Assembly: GCF_964204865.1 (NCBI RefSeq)
Contig: NC_135254.1
Span: 2,485,001 to 2,549,000 of the forward strand
Origin: Styela clava
Taxonomy: Eukaryota; Chordata; Ascidiacea; Stolidobranchia; Styelidae
Direction: 5' to 3'
Length of the DNA stretch: 64,000 nt
A program made the position numbers and the translations under genes. Within the stretch, counting starts at the first letter, position 1, and the number at the start of each line of letters is the position of its first letter. The notes beneath the pieces were generated by a model. It was not told the DNA's origin, searched no databases, and saw nothing but the letters and a program-made list of their open reading frames with translations. Shown one piece after another: positions 22,565 to 36,588 of the stretch.

Positions 22565-23279
22565 ATATTAAACTATAAACAAAGAGCCACAGCCCCAATA
22601 CGTACCTTGGACAGCAAATAATGATCCTTCCAAATTTTGGCGCTGCTTCTATTGCACAATCAATGGCAACACAATCTGAATGTGGAACTACAAATATGGA
22701 ATCAATCTAGAAACGGTTGGATAAAGGGACAGCTTGGATAATGGCAAGGCATGAATATAACATACTCTAACAATAATCCCGACGGCCACAACTAATGAAG
22801 CCATACGAAAATAGCGTGGCCGCTCATTGACCTAACTCGTATGCCAACAGGATATTAACAAGGAGCAAATACACAAAAGGGAGAGCGCGAACGCAGTACC
22901 CACTAGCAGAAATTACACGACCGAGTTATTCACATTTGGGATAATTGCTAGGGTCAATTTAGTCTGGGTGCAATGACTAAACCTCGCCTAGGAAGAACCG
23001 CCTTTGTGATCGCGGTTGACTGCCTCGTCAGGTAAGTATGATTTGTGACGATTGGTTACGCATCATGAATGAATGTTCTATGCTAAGTGTTGAGAAGAAC
23101 TTCTCAACATTAAAAACGATATGTGCAAAAGTTGCAATTTTGATTGATTCGTCTGTGGGTAACGTGGAATACGATTCATTGCGTTCACTCTTTTATGTGA
23201 TACATCGCGAGTTCTTTGCCATCCGATGGCAGAGTGACGTTGAACAACTTTACAAAAAATAGCAGGACCAGGGGGTGGA
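22565..23279 (+). repeat. m31, C-alpha, 715 bp
   Basis: Copy of m28. 'ctaggaag' breaks the GCCTAGGC palindrome. Confidence 0.95.
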
Positions 23280-24042
23280 ATATTAAACTATAAACAAAGA
23301 GCCGCAGCTACGATACGTACCTTAAACAGGGAATAATGATATTTCCGAATCTTGGCGCTCATTCTATTGCTCAATCAATGGCAACACAATCTGAATGTGA
23401 AACTGCAAACAAGGAATCAATCTAGAGACGGTTGGATAAAGGGCTAACTTGGATAATGGCAAGGCATGTCATGGACTAATATCAATAAATAAATTAATAA
23501 ATGGATTGTAAGATTGGTCATGAGAAATTTAACACACCCAAACGAGGATCAATACGACCACAACTAATGAAAGCAACGTGGCCGCTCATTGACTTAACCC
23601 GTAAGCCAACAGGATATTGGTAGTGAGCAAATATATAAAAGGGATAGCGCGAACGCAGTCCCCACTAGCAGAAATTACACGACCGAGTTATCCACATTTG
23701 GGATAATCGCTAGGGTCAATTTAGTCTGGGTGCAATGACTAAACCTCGCCTAGGCAGAACCGCCTTTGTGATCGCGGTTGACTGCCTCGTCAGGTAAGTA
23801 TGATTTGTGACGATTGGTTACGCATCATGAATGAATGTTCTATGCTAAGTGTTGAGAAGAACTTCTCAACATTAAAAACGATATGTGCAAAAGTTGCAAT
23901 TTTAATTGATTCGTCTGTGGGTAACGTGGAATACGATTCATTGCGTTCACTCTTTTATGTGATACATCGCGAGTTCTTTGCCATCCGATGGCAGAGTGAA
24001 GTTGAACAACTTTACAAAAAATAGCAAGGACCAGGGGGTGGT
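23280..24042 (+). repeat. m32, A-alpha, 763 bp
   Basis: Long form; copy of m25 at +5223. Confidence 0.95.
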
Positions 24043-24796
24043 ATATTAAACTATAAACAATGAGCCGCAGCTACGATACGTACCTTAAACATGGAATAAT
24101 GATATTTCCGAATCTTGGCGCTCATTCTATTGCTCAATCAATGGCAACACAATCTGAATGTGAAACTGCAAACAAGGAATCAATCTAGAGACGGTTGGAT
24201 AAAGGGATAATTTGGATAATGGCAAGGCATGTCATGGAATAATATCAAAAAATGGATTGTAAGATTGGTCATGAGAAATATAACATACCCAAACGAGGAT
24301 CAATACGGCAACATTTAATGAAAGCAACGTGGCCGCTCATTGACCTAACTCGTAAGCCATCAGGATATTAGTAGTGAGCAAATATATAAAAGGGATAGCG
24401 CGAACGCAGTCCCCACTAGCAGAAATTACACGACCGAGTTATCCACATTTGGGATAATCGCTAGGGTCAATTCAGTCTGGGTGCAATGACTAAACCTCGC
24501 CTAGGCAGAACCGCCTTCGTGATCGCGGTTGACTGCCCCGTCAGGTAAGTATGGTTTGTGACGATTGATTGCGCATCAAGAATGAATGTTCTATGCTAAA
24601 TGTTGAGATAGAAGTTCTCAAAAATAAAAACGATATTTGCAAAAGTTGCAATTTTAATTGATTCGTTTGTCAGTAACGTAGAATACGATTTCTTGAGTTC
24701 AGATATTTTATGTGATACATCGCGAGTTCTTTGCCATCTAATGGCAGAATGAAGCCGAACAACTTTCAAATAAATAGCAAAGAGCCAGGGTTTGAA
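24043..24796 (+). repeat. m33, A-gamma, 754 bp
   Basis: Short-form A start joined to the AATAAA-less middle and gamma. First unit of HOR-B. It has 'gccatcagg'. Confidence 0.95.
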
Positions 24797-25508
24797 ATAT
24801 TAAACTATAAACAAAGAGCCACAGCCCCAATACGTACCTTGGACAGCAAATAATGATCCTTCCAAATTTTGGCGCTGCTTCTATTGCACAATCAATGGCA
24901 ACACAATCTGAATGTGGAACTACAAATATGGAATCAATCTAGATACGGTTGGATAAAGGGACAGCTTGGATAATGGCAAGGCATGAATATAACATACCCT
25001 AACAATAATCCCGACGGCCACAACTAATGGAGCCATACGAAAATAGCGTGGCCGCTCATTGACCTAACTCGTATGCCAACAGGATATTAACAAGGAGCAA
25101 ATACACAAAAGGGAGAGCGCGAACGCGGTACCCACTAGCAGAAATTACACGACCGAGTTATTCACATTTGGGATAATTGCTAGGGTCAATTTAGTCTGGG
25201 TGCAATGACTAAACCTCGCCTAGGCAGAACCGGCTTCGTGATCGCGGTTGACTGCCTCGTCAGGTAAGTATGATTTGTGACGATTGTTTGCGCATCATGA
25301 ATGAATGTTCTATGCTAAGGAAGAAGTTCTCAACAATAAAAACGATATGTGCAAAAGTTGCAATTTTAATTGATTCGTCTGTCAGTAACGTAGAATATGA
25401 TTCATTGCGTTCAAATCTTTTATGTTGATACATCGCGAGTTCTTTGCCATCCGATGGCAGAATGAAGCTGAACAACTTTACAAGAAATAGCAAGAACCAG
25501 GGGTTGAA
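24797..25508 (+). repeat. m34, C-beta, 712 bp
   Basis: No TATA-like box. A chance minus-strand frame lies at 25260-25493. Confidence 0.95.
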
Positions 25509-26263
25509 ATATTAAACTATAAACAAAGAGCCGCAGCTCCGATACGTACCTTAAACGGAGAATAATGATATTTCCGAATCTTGGCGCTCATTCTATTGCT
25601 CAATCAATGGCAACACAATCTGAATGTGAAACTGCAAATAAGGAATCAATATAGAGACGGTTGGATAAAGGGATAATTTGGATAATGGCAAGGCATGTCA
25701 TGGAATAATATCAAAAAATGGATTGTAAGATTGGTCATGAGAAATATAACATACCCAAACGAGGATCAATACGGCAACATTTAATGAAAGCAACGTGGCC
25801 GCTCATTGACCTAACTCGTAAGCCAACAGGATATTGGTAGAGTGAGCAAATATATAAAAGGGATAGCGCGAACGCAGTCCCCACTAGCATAAATTACACG
25901 ACCGAGTTATCCACATTTGGGATAATCGCTAGGGTCAATTCAGTCTGGGTGCAATGACTAAACCTCGCCTAGGCAGAACCGCCTTCGTGATCGCGGTTGA
26001 CTGCCCCGTCAGGTAAGTATGGTTTGTGACGATTGATTGCGCATCAAGAATGAATGTTCTATGCTAAATGTTGAGATAGAAGTTCTTCAAAATAAAAACG
26101 ATATTTGCAAAAGTTGCAATTTTAATTGATTCGTTTGTCAGTAAGTAGAATACGATTTCTTGAGGTCAGATATTTTATGTGATACATCGCGAGTTCTTTG
26201 CCATCTAATGGCAGAATGAAGCCGAACAACTTTCAAATAAATAGCAAAGAGCCAGGGTTTGAA
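25509..26263 (+). repeat. m35, B-gamma, 755 bp
   Basis: It has 'aatatagag', a 2-bp insertion 'gtagagtgagc' and an intact TATA-like box. Confidence 0.95.
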
Positions 26264-26975
26264 ATATTAAACTATAAACAAAGAGCCACAGCCCCAATAC
26301 GTACCTTGGACAGCAAATAATGATCCTTCCAAATTTTGGCGCTGCTTCTATTGCACAATCAATGGCAACACAATCTGAATGTGGAACTACAAATATGGAA
26401 TCAATCTAGATACGGTTGGATAAAGGGACAGCTTAGATAATGGCAAGGCATGAATATAACATACTTTAACAATAATCCCGACGGCCACAACTAATGGAGC
26501 CATACGAAAATAGCGTGGCCGCTCATTGACCTAACTCGTATGCCAACAGGATATTAACAGGAGCAAATACACAAAAGGGAGAGCGCGAACGCAGTCCCCA
26601 CTAGCAGAAATTACACGACCGAGTTATCCACATTTGGGATAATCGCTAGGGTCAATTTAGTTTGGGTGCAATGACTAAACCTCGCCTAGGCAGAACCGGC
26701 TTCGAGATCGCGGGTGACTGCCTCGTCAGGTAAGTATGATTTGTGACGATTGTTTGCGCATTATGAATGAATGTTCTATGCTAAGGAAGAAGTTCTCAAC
26801 AAATAAAAACGAAATTTGCAAAAGTTGCAATTTTAATTGATTCGTTTGTCAGTAACGTAGAATACGATTTCTTGAGTTCAGATATTTTATGTGATACATC
26901 GCGAGTTCTTTGCCATCTAATGGCAGAATGAAGCCTAACAACTTTACAAGAAATAGCAAAGAGCCAGGGTTTGAA
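26264..26975 (+). repeat. m36, C-delta, 712 bp
   Basis: Private 'cgcgggtgac' weakens the larger hairpin. Confidence 0.95.
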
Positions 26976-27719
26976 ATATTAAACTATAAACAAAGAGCCG
27001 CAGCTCCGATACGTACCTTAAACGGAGAATAATGATATTTCCGAATCTTGGCGCTCATTCTATTGCTCAATCAATGGCAACACAATCTGAATGTGAAACT
27101 GCAAATAAGGAATCAATCCAGAGACGGTTGGATAAAGGGATAATTTGAATAATGGCAAGGCATGTCATGGAATAATATCAAAAAATGGATTGTAAGATTG
27201 GTCATGAGAAATATAACATACCCAAACGAGGATTAATACGGCAACATTTAATGAAAGCAACGTGGCCGCTCATTGACCTAACTCGTATGCCAACAGGATA
27301 TTAATAAGGAGCAAATACGCAAAAGGGAGAGCGGGAACGCAGTCCCCACTAGCAGAAATTACACGACCGATTTATCCACATTTGGGATAATCGCTAGGGT
27401 CAATTTAGTCCGGGTGCAATGACTAAACCTCGCCTAGGCAGAACCGGCTTCGTGATCGCGGTTGACTGCCTCGTCAGGTATGATTTGTGAGGATTGTCTG
27501 CGCATTATGAATGAATGTTCTATGCTAAGGAAGAAGTTCTCAACAAATAAAAACGAAATTTGCTAAAGTTGCAATTTTAATTGATTCGTTTGTCAGTAAC
27601 GTAGAATACGATTTCTTGAGTTCAGATATTTTATGTGATACATCGCGAGTTCTTTGCCATCTAATGGCAGAATGAAGCCGAACAACTTTACAAGAAATAG
27701 CAAAGAGCCAGGGTTTGAA
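26976..27719 (+). repeat. m37, B-delta, 744 bp
   Basis: The TATA-like box became 'tacgcaaaag'. The donor is shortened to CAGGTATGA. Confidence 0.95.
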
Positions 27720-28430
27720 ATATTAAACTATAAACAAAGAGCCACAGCACCAATATGTACCTTGGACAGCAAATAATGATACTTCCAAATTTTGGCACTC
27801 ATTCTATCGCACAATCAATGGCAACACAATCTGAATGTGGAACTACAAATATGGAATCAATCTAGATACGGTTGGATAAAGGGACAGCTTGGATAATGGC
27901 AAGGCATGAATATAACATACTCTAACAATAATCCCGACGGCCACAACTAATGGAGCCATACGAAAATAGCGTGGCCGCTCATTGACCTAACTCGTATGCC
28001 AACAGGATATTAATAAGTAGCAAATACACAAAAAGGAGAGCGCGAACGCAGTCCCAACTAGCAGAAATTACACGACCGAGTTATCCACATTTGGGATAAT
28101 CGCTAGGGTCAATTTAGTCTGGGTGCAATGACTAAACCTCGCCTAGGCAGAACCGGCTTCGTGATCGCGGTTGACTGCCTCGTCAGGTAAGCATGATTTG
28201 TGACGATTGTTTGCGCATCATGAATGAATGTTCTATGCTAAGGAAGAAGTTCTCAACAATAAAAACGATATGTGCAAAAGTTGCAATTTTAATTGATTCG
28301 TCTGTCAGTAACGTAGAATACGATTCATTGCGTTCAAATCTTTTATGTGATACATCGCGAGTTCTTTGCCATCCGATGGCAGAATGAAGCTGAACAACTT
28401 TACAAGAAATAGCAAGGACCAGGGGTTGAA
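27720..28430 (+). repeat. m38, C-beta, 711 bp
   Basis: C 5' half variant ('agcaccaatatg'). The donor is CAGGTAAGC. Chance frames occur on both strands near 28190-28430. Confidence 0.95.
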
Positions 28431-29185
28431 ACATTAAACTATAAACAAAGAGCCGCAGCTCCGATACGTACTTTAAACGGAGAATAATGATATTTCCGAA
28501 TCTTGGCGCTCATTCTTATGCTCAATCAATGGCCAACACAATCTGAATGTGAAACTGCAAATAAGGAATCAATCTAGAGACGGTTGGATAAAGGGATAAT
28601 TTGGATAATGGCAAGGCATGTCATGGAATAATATCAAAAAATGGATTGTAAGATTGGTCATGAGAAATATAACATACCCAAACGAGGATCAATACGGCAA
28701 CATTTAATGAAAGCAACGTGGCCGCTCATTGACCTAACTCGTAAGCCAACAGGATATTGGTAGTGAGCAAATATATAAAAGGGATAGCGCGAACGCAGTC
28801 CCCACTAGCATAAATTACACGACCGAGTTATCCACATTTGGGATAACCGCTAGGGTCAATTCAGTCTGGGTGCAATGACTAAACCTCGCCTAGGCAGAAC
28901 CGCCTTCGTGATCGCGGTTGACTGCCCCGTCAGGTAAGTATGGTTTGTGACGATTGATTGCGCATCATGAATGAATGTTCTATGCTAAATGTTGAGATAG
29001 AAGTTCTCAACAATAAAAACGATATTTGCAAAAGTTGCAATTTCAATTGATTCGTTTGTCAGTAACGTAGAATACGATTTCTTGAGTTCAGATATTTTAT
29101 GTGATACATCGCGAGTTCTTTGCCATCTAATGGCAGAATGAAGCCTAACAACTTTACAAGAAATAGCAAAGAGCCAGGGTTTGAA
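28431..29185 (+). repeat. m39, B-gamma, 755 bp
   Basis: It starts 'acattaaac' and has 'cttatgctc' and 'ggccaac'. Confidence 0.95.
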
Positions 29186-29935
29186 ATATTAAACTATAAA
29201 CAAAGAGCCGCAGCTCCGATACGACTCTTAAACGGAGAATAATGATATTTCCGAATCTTGGCGCTCATTCTATTGCTCAATCAATGGCAACACAATCTGA
29301 ATGTGAAACTGCAAATAAGGAATCAATCCAGAGACGGTTGGATAAAGGGATAATTTGAATAATGGCAAGGCATGTCATGGAATAATATCAAAAAATGGAT
29401 TGTAAGATTGGTCATGAGAAATATAACATACCCAAACGAGGATCAATACGGCAACATTTAATGAAAGCAACGTGGCCGCTCATTGACCTAACTCGTATGC
29501 CAACAGGATATTAATAAGGAGCAAATACGCAAAGGGAGAGCGCGAACGCAGTCCCCACTAGCAGAAATTACACGACCGATTTATCCACATTTGGGATAAT
29601 CGCTAGGGTCAATTTAGTCTGGGTGCAATGACTAAACCTCGCCTAGGCAGAACCGCCTTTGTGATCGCGGTTGACTGCCTCGTCAGGTAAGTATGATTTG
29701 TGACGATTGGTTACGCATCATGTATGAATGTTCTATGCTAAGTGTTGAGAAGAACTTCTCAACATTAAAAACGATATGTGCAAAAGTTGCAATTTTAATT
29801 GATTCGTCTGTGGGTAACGTACAATACGATTCATTGCGTTCACTCTTTTATGTGATACATCGCGAGTTCTTTGCCATCCGATGGCAGAGTGAAGTTGAAC
29901 AACTTTACAAAAAATAGCAAGGACCAGGGGGTGGA
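29186..29935 (+). repeat. m40, B-alpha, 750 bp
   Basis: 'acgactctt' near the start and no TATA-like box. The alpha half carries the N-to-Y and E-to-Q variants. Confidence 0.95.
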
Positions 29936-30698
29936 ATATTAAACTATAAACAAAGAGCCGCAGCTACGATACGTACCTTAAACAGGGAATAATGATATTT
30001 CCGAATCTTGGCGCTCATTCTATTGCTCAATCAATGGCAACACAATCTGAATGTGAAACTGCAAACAAGGAATCAATCTAGAGACGGTTGGATAAAGGGC
30101 TAACTTGAATAATGGCAAGGCATGTCATGGACTAATATCAATAAATAAATTAATAAATGGATTGTAAGATTGGTCATGAGAAATTTAACACACCCAAACG
30201 AGGATCAATACGGCCACAACTAATAAAAGCAACGTGGCCGCTCATTGACTTAACTCGTAAGCCAACAAGATATTGGTAGTGAGCAAATATATAAAAGGGA
30301 TAGCGCGAACGCAGTCCCCACTAGCAGAAATTACACGACCGAGTTATCCACATTTGGGATAATCGCTAGGGTCAATTTAGTCTGGGTGCAATGACTAAAC
30401 CTCGCCTAGGCAGAACCGCCTTTGTGATCGCGGTTGACTGCCTCGTCAGGTAAGTATGATTTGTGACGATTGGTTACGCATCATGAATGAATGTTCTATG
30501 CTAAGTGTTGAGAAGAACTTCTCAACATTAAAAACGATATGTGCAAAAGTTGCAATTTTAATTGATTCGTCTGTGGGTAACGTGGAATACGATTCATTGC
30601 GTTCACTCTTTTATGTGATACATCGCGAGTTCTTTGCTATCCGATGGCAGAGTGAAGTTGAACAACTTTACAAAAAATAGCAAGGACCAGGGGGTGGT
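29936..30698 (+). repeat. m41, A-alpha, 763 bp
   Basis: Long form with 'tttgctatcc' and 'aactaataaaag'. Last unit of HOR-B copy 1. Confidence 0.95.
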
Positions 30699-31451
30699 AT
30701 ATTAAACTATAAACAATGAGCCGCAGCTACGATACGTACCTTAAACATGGAATAATGATATTTCCGAATCTTGGCGCTCATTCTATTGCTCAATCAATGG
30801 CAAAACAATCTGAATGTGAAACTGCAAATAAGGAATCAATCTAGAGACGGTTGGATAAAGGGATAATTTGGATAATGGCAAGGCATGTCATGGAATAATA
30901 TCAAAAAATGGATTGTAAGATTGGTCATGAGAAATATAACATACCCAAACGAGGATCAATACGGCAACATTTAATGAAAGCAACGTGGCCGCTCATTGAC
31001 CTAACTCGTAAGCCAACAGGATATTGGTAGTGAGCAAATATATAAAAGGGATAGCGCGAACGCAGTCCCCACTAGAATAAATTACACGACCGAGTTATCC
31101 ACATTTGGGATAATCGCTAGGGTCAATTCAGTCTGGGTGCAATGACTAAACCTCGCCTAGGCAGAACCGCCTTCGTGATCGCGGTTGACTGCCCCGTCAG
31201 GTAAGTATGGTTTGTGACGATTGATTGCGCATCAAGAATGAATGTTCTATGCTAAATGTTGAGATAGAAGTTCTCAACAATAAAAACGATATTTGCAAAA
31301 GTTGCAATTTTAATTGATTCGTTTGTCAGTAAGTAGAATACGATTTCTTGAGTTCAGATATTTTATGTGATACATCGCGAGTTCTTTGCCATCTAATGGC
31401 AGAATGAAGCCGAACAACTTTCAAATAAATAGCAAAGAGCCAGGGTTTGAA
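30699..31451 (+). repeat. m42, A-gamma, 753 bp
   Basis: Copy of m33; adds 'caaaacaatc' and 'ctagaataaa'. Confidence 0.95.
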
Positions 31452-32163
31452 ATATTAAACTATAAACAAAGAGCCACAGCCCCAATACGTACCTTGGACA
31501 GCAAATAATGATCCTTCCAAATTTTGGCGCTGCTTCTATTGCACAATCAATGGCAACACAATCTGAATGTGGAACTACAAATATGGAATCAATCTAGATA
31601 CGGTTGGATAAAGGGACAGCTTGGATAATGGCAAGGCATGAATATAACATACCCTAACAATAATCCCGACGGCCACAACTAATGGAGCCATACGAAAATA
31701 GCGTGGCCGCTCATTGACCTAACTCGTATGCCAACAGGATATTAACAAGGAGCAAATACACAAAAGGGAGAGCGCGAACGCGGTACCCACTAGCAGAAAT
31801 TACACGACCGAGTTATTCACATTTGGGATAATTGCTAGGGTCAATTTAGTCTGGGTGCAATGACTAAACCTCGCCTAGGCAGAACCGGCTTCGTGATCGC
31901 GGTTGACTGCCTCGTCAGGTAAGTATGATTTGTGACGATTGTTTGCGCATCATGAATGAATGTTCTATGCTAAGGAAGAAGTTCTCAACAATAAAAACGA
32001 TATGTGCAAAAGTTGCAATTTTAATTGATTCGTCTGTCAGTAACGTAGAATATGATTCATTGCGTTCAAATCTTTTATGTTGATACATCGCGAGTTCTTT
32101 GCCATCCGATGGCAGAATGAAGCTGAACAACTTTACAAGAAATAGCAAGAACCAGGGGTTGAA
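31452..32163 (+). repeat. m43, C-beta, 712 bp
   Basis: Copy of m34, with the same 'gcggtaccc'. Confidence 0.95.
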
Positions 32164-32916
32164 ATGTTAAACTATAAACAAAGAGCCGCAGCTCCGATAC
32201 GTACCTTAAACGGAGAATAATGATATTTCCGAATCTTGGCGCTCATTCTATTGCTCAATCAATGGCAACACAATCTGAATGTGAAACTGCAAATAAGGAA
32301 TCAATATAGAGACGGTTGGATAAAGGGATAATTTGGATAATGGCAAGGCATGTCATGGAATAATATCAAAAAATGGATTGTAAGATTGGTCATGAGAAAT
32401 ATAACATACCCAAACGAGGATCAATACGGCAACATTTAATGAAAGCAACGTGGCCGCTCATTGACCTAACTCGTAAGCCAACAGGATATTGGTAGTGAGC
32501 AAATATATAAAAGGGATAGCGCGAACGCAGTCCCCACTAGCATAAATTACACGACCGAGTTATCCACATTTGGGATAATCGCTAGGGTCAATTCAGTCTG
32601 GGTGCAATGACTAAACCTCGCCTAGGCAGAACCGCCTTCGTGATCGCGGTTGACTGCCCCGTCAGGTAAGTATGGTTTGTGACGATTGATTGCGCATCAA
32701 GAATGAATGTTCTATGCTAAATGTTGAGATAGAAGTTCTTCAAAATAAAAACGATATTTGCAAAAGTTGCAATTTTAATTGATTCGTTTGTCAGTAAGTA
32801 GAATACGATTTCTTGAGGTCAGATATTTTATGTGATACATCGCGAGTTCTTTGCCATCTAATGGCAGAATGAAGCCGAACAACTTTCAAATAAATAGCAA
32901 AGAGCCAGGGTTTGAA
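32164..32916 (+). repeat. m44, B-gamma, 753 bp
   Basis: Copy of m35 without the 2-bp insertion. It starts 'atgttaaac'. Confidence 0.95.
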
Positions 32917-33628
32917 ATATTAAACTATAAACAAAGAGCCACAGCCCCAATACGTACCTTGGACAGCAAATAATGATCCTTCCAAATTTTGGCGCTGCTT
33001 CTATTGCACAATCAATGGCAACACAATCTGAATGTGGAACTACAAATATGGAATCAATCTAGATACGGTTGGATAAAGGGACAGCTTGGATAATGGCAAG
33101 GCATGAATATAACATACTCTAACAATAATCCCGACGGCCACAACTAATGGAGCCATACGAAAATAGCGTGGCCGCTCATTGACCTAACTCGTATGCCAAC
33201 AGGATATTAACAGGAGCAAATACACAAAAGGGAGAGCGCGAACGCAGTCCCCACTAGCAGAAATTACACGACCGAGTTATCCACATTTGGGATAATCGCT
33301 AGGGTCAATTTAGTTTGGGTGCAATGACTAAACCTCGCCTAGGCAGAACCGGCTTCGAGATCGCGGTTGACTGCCTCGTCAGGTAAGTATGATTTGTGAC
33401 GATTGTTTGCGCATTATGAATGAATGTTCTATGCTAAGGAAGAAGTTCTCAACAAATAAAAACGAAATTTGCAAAAGTTGCAATTTTAATTGATTCGTTT
33501 GTCAGTAACGTAGAAAACGATTTCTTGAGTTCAGATATTTTATGTGATACATCGCGAGTTCTTTGCCATCTAATGGCAGAATGAAGCCTAACAACTTTAC
33601 AAGAAATAGCAAAGAGCCAGGGTTTGAA
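32917..33628 (+). repeat. m45, C-delta, 712 bp
   Basis: Copy of m36, with 'gtagaaaacgat'. Confidence 0.95.
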
Positions 33629-34372
33629 ATATTAAACTATAAACAAAGAGCCGCAGCTCCGATACGTACCTTAAACGGAGAATAATGATATTTCCGAATC
33701 TTGGCGCTCATTCTATTGCTCAATCAATGGCAACACAATCTGAATGTGAAACTGCAAATAAGGAATCAATCCAGAGACGGTTGGATAAAGGGATAATTTG
33801 AATAATGGCAAGGCATGTCATGGAATAATATCAAAAAATGGATTGTAGGATTGGTCATGAGAAATATAACATACCCAAACGAGGATCAATACGGCAACAT
33901 TTAATGAAAGCAACGTGGCCGCTCATTGACCTAACTCGTATGCCAACAGGATATTAATAAGGAGCAAATACGCAAAAGGGAGAGCGCGAACGCAGTCCCC
34001 ACTAGCAGAAATTACACGACCGATTTATCCACATTTGGGATAATCGCTAGGGTCAATTTAGTCCGGGTGCAATGACTAAACCTCGCCTAGGCAGAACCGG
34101 CTTCGTGATCGCGGTTGACTGCCTCGTCAGGTATGATTTGTGAGGATTGTCTGCGCATTATGAATGAATGTTCTATGCTAAGGAAGAAGTTCTCAACAAA
34201 TAAAAACGAAATTTGCAAAAGTTGCAATTTTAATTGATTCGTTTGTCAGTAACGTAGAATACGATTTCTTGAGTTCAGATATTTTATGTGATACATCGCG
34301 AGTTCTTTGCCATCTAATGGCAGAATGAAGCCGAACAACTTTACAAGAAATAGCAAAGAGCCAGGGTTTGAA
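33629..34372 (+). repeat. m46, B-delta, 744 bp
   Basis: Copy of m37, with 'gtaggattgg'. Confidence 0.95.
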
Positions 34373-35083
34373 ATATTAAACTATAAACAAAGAGCCACAG
34401 CACCAATACGTACCTTGGACAGCAAATAATGATACTTCCAAATTTTGGCACTCATTCTATCGCACAATCAATGGCAACACAATCTGAATGTGGAACTACA
34501 AATATGGAATCAATCTAGATACGGTTGGATAAAGGGACAGCTTGGATAATGGCAAGGCATGAATATAACATACTCTAACAATAATCCCGACGGCCACAAC
34601 TAATGGAGCCATACGAAAATAGCGTGGCCGCTCATTGACCTAACTCGTATGCCAACAAGATATTAATAAGTAGCAAATACACAAAAGGGAGAGCGCGAAC
34701 GCAGTCCCAACTAGCAGAAATTACACGACCGAGTTATCCACATTTGGGATAATCGCTAGGGTCAATTTAGTCTGGGTGCAATGACTAAACCTCGCCTAGG
34801 CAGAACCGGCTTCGTGATCGCGGTTGACTGCCTCGTCAGGTAAGCATGATTTGTGACGATTGTTTGCGCATCATGAATGAATGTTCTATGCTAAGGAAGA
34901 AGTTCTCAACAATAAAAACGATATGTGCAAAAGTTGCAATTTTAATTGATTCGTCTGTCAGTAACGTAGAATACGATTCATTGCGTTCAAATCTTTTATG
35001 TGATACATCGCGAGTTCTTTGCCATCCGATGGCAGAATGAAGCTGAACAACTTTACAAGAAATAGCAAGGACCAGGGGTTGAA
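34373..35083 (+). repeat. m47, C-beta, 711 bp
   Basis: Copy of m38, with 'caacaagatattaataag'. Confidence 0.95.
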
Positions 35084-35838
35084 ACATTAAACTATAAACA
35101 AAGAGCCGCAGCTCCGATACGTACTTTAAACGGAGAATAATGATATTTCCGAATCATGGCGCTCATTCTTATGCTCAATCAATGGCCAACACAATCTGAA
35201 TGTGAAACTGCAAATAAGGAATCAATCTAGAGACGGTTGGATAAAGGGATAATTTGGATAATGGCAAGGCATGTCATGGAATAATATCAAAAAATGGATT
35301 GTAAGATTGGTCATGAGAAATATAACATACCCAAACGAGGATCAATACGGCAACATTTAATGAAAGCAACGTGGCCGCTCATTGACCTAACTCGTAAGCC
35401 AACAGGATATTGGTAGTGAGCAAATATATAAAAGGGATAGCGCGAACGCAGTCCCCACTAGCATAAATTACACGACCGAGTTATCCACATTTGGGATAAC
35501 CGCTAGGGTCAATTCAGTCTGGGTGCAATGACTAAACCTCGCCTAGGCAGAACCGCCTTCGTGATCGCGGTTGACTGCCCCGTCAGGTAAGTATGGTTTG
35601 TGACGATTGATTGCGCATCATGAATGAATGTTCTATGCTAAATGTTGAGATAGAAGTTTTCAACAATAAAAACGATATTTGCAAAAGTTGCAATTTCAAT
35701 TGATTCGTTTGTCAGTAACGTAGAATACGATTTCTTGAGTTCAGATATTTTATGTGATACATCGCGAGTTCTTTGCCATCTAATGGCAGAATGAAGCCTA
35801 ACAACTTTACAAGAAATAGCAAAGAGCCAGGGTTTGAA
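35084..35838 (+). repeat. m48, B-gamma, 755 bp
   Basis: Copy of m39, with 'gaatcatggc' and 'aagttttcaac', the latter weakening the gamma dyad. Confidence 0.95.
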
Positions 35839-36588
35839 ATATTAAACTATAAACAAAGAGCCGCAGCTCCGATACGACTCTTAAACGGAGAATAATGATA
35901 TTTCCGAATCTTGGCGCTCATTCTATTGCTCAATCAATGGCAACACAATCTGAATGTGAAACTGCAAATAAGGAATCAATCCAGAGACGGTTGGATAAAG
36001 GGATAATTTGAATAATGGCAAGGCATGTCATGGAATAATATCAAAAAATGGATTGTAAGATTTGTCATGAGAAATATAACATACCCAAACGAGGATCAAT
36101 ACGGCAACATTTAATGAAAGCAACGTGGCCGCTCATTGACGTAACTCGTATGCCAACAGGATATTAATAAGGAGCAAATACGCAAAGGGAGAGCGCGAAC
36201 GCAGTCCCCACTAGCAGAAATTACACGACCGATTTATCCACATTTGGGATAATCGCTAGGGTCAATTTAGTCTGGGTGCAATGACTAAACCTCGCCTAGG
36301 CAGAACCGCCTTTGTGATCGCGGTTGACTGCCTCGTCAGGTAAGTATGATTTGTGACGATTGGTTACGCATCATGTATGAATGTTCTATGCTAAGTGTTG
36401 AGAAGAACTTCTCAACATTAAAAACGATATGTGCAAAAGTTGCAATTTTAATTGATTCGTCTGTGGGTAACGTACAATACGATTCATTGCGTTCACTCTT
36501 TTATGTGATACATCGCGAGTTCTTTGCCATCCGATGGCAGAGTGAAGTTGAACAACTTTACAAAAAATAGCAAGGACCAGGGGGTGGA
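35839..36588 (+). repeat. m49, B-alpha, 750 bp
   Basis: Copy of m40, with 'aagatttgtc' and 'gacgtaactc'. Confidence 0.95.

Larger units (their letters stand above)
21800..24042 (+). repeat. Trimer repeat copy 2 (2243 bp)
   Basis: m30, m31 and m32. The third unit is the 763-bp A-alpha form here but a 750-bp chimera in copy 1, which accounts for the 13-bp difference. m25-m26 also recur as m32-m33 (5' part) at +5223. Confidence 0.85.
24043..30698 (+). repeat. HOR-B copy 1, nine units, 6656 bp
   Basis: m33-m41 in the order A-gamma, C-beta, B-gamma, C-delta, B-delta, C-beta, B-gamma, B-alpha, A-alpha. Copies 2 and 3 follow with the same order. Copy 1 differs by small changes, for example a 2-bp insertion in m35 ('gtagagtgagc'). 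Confidence 0.93.
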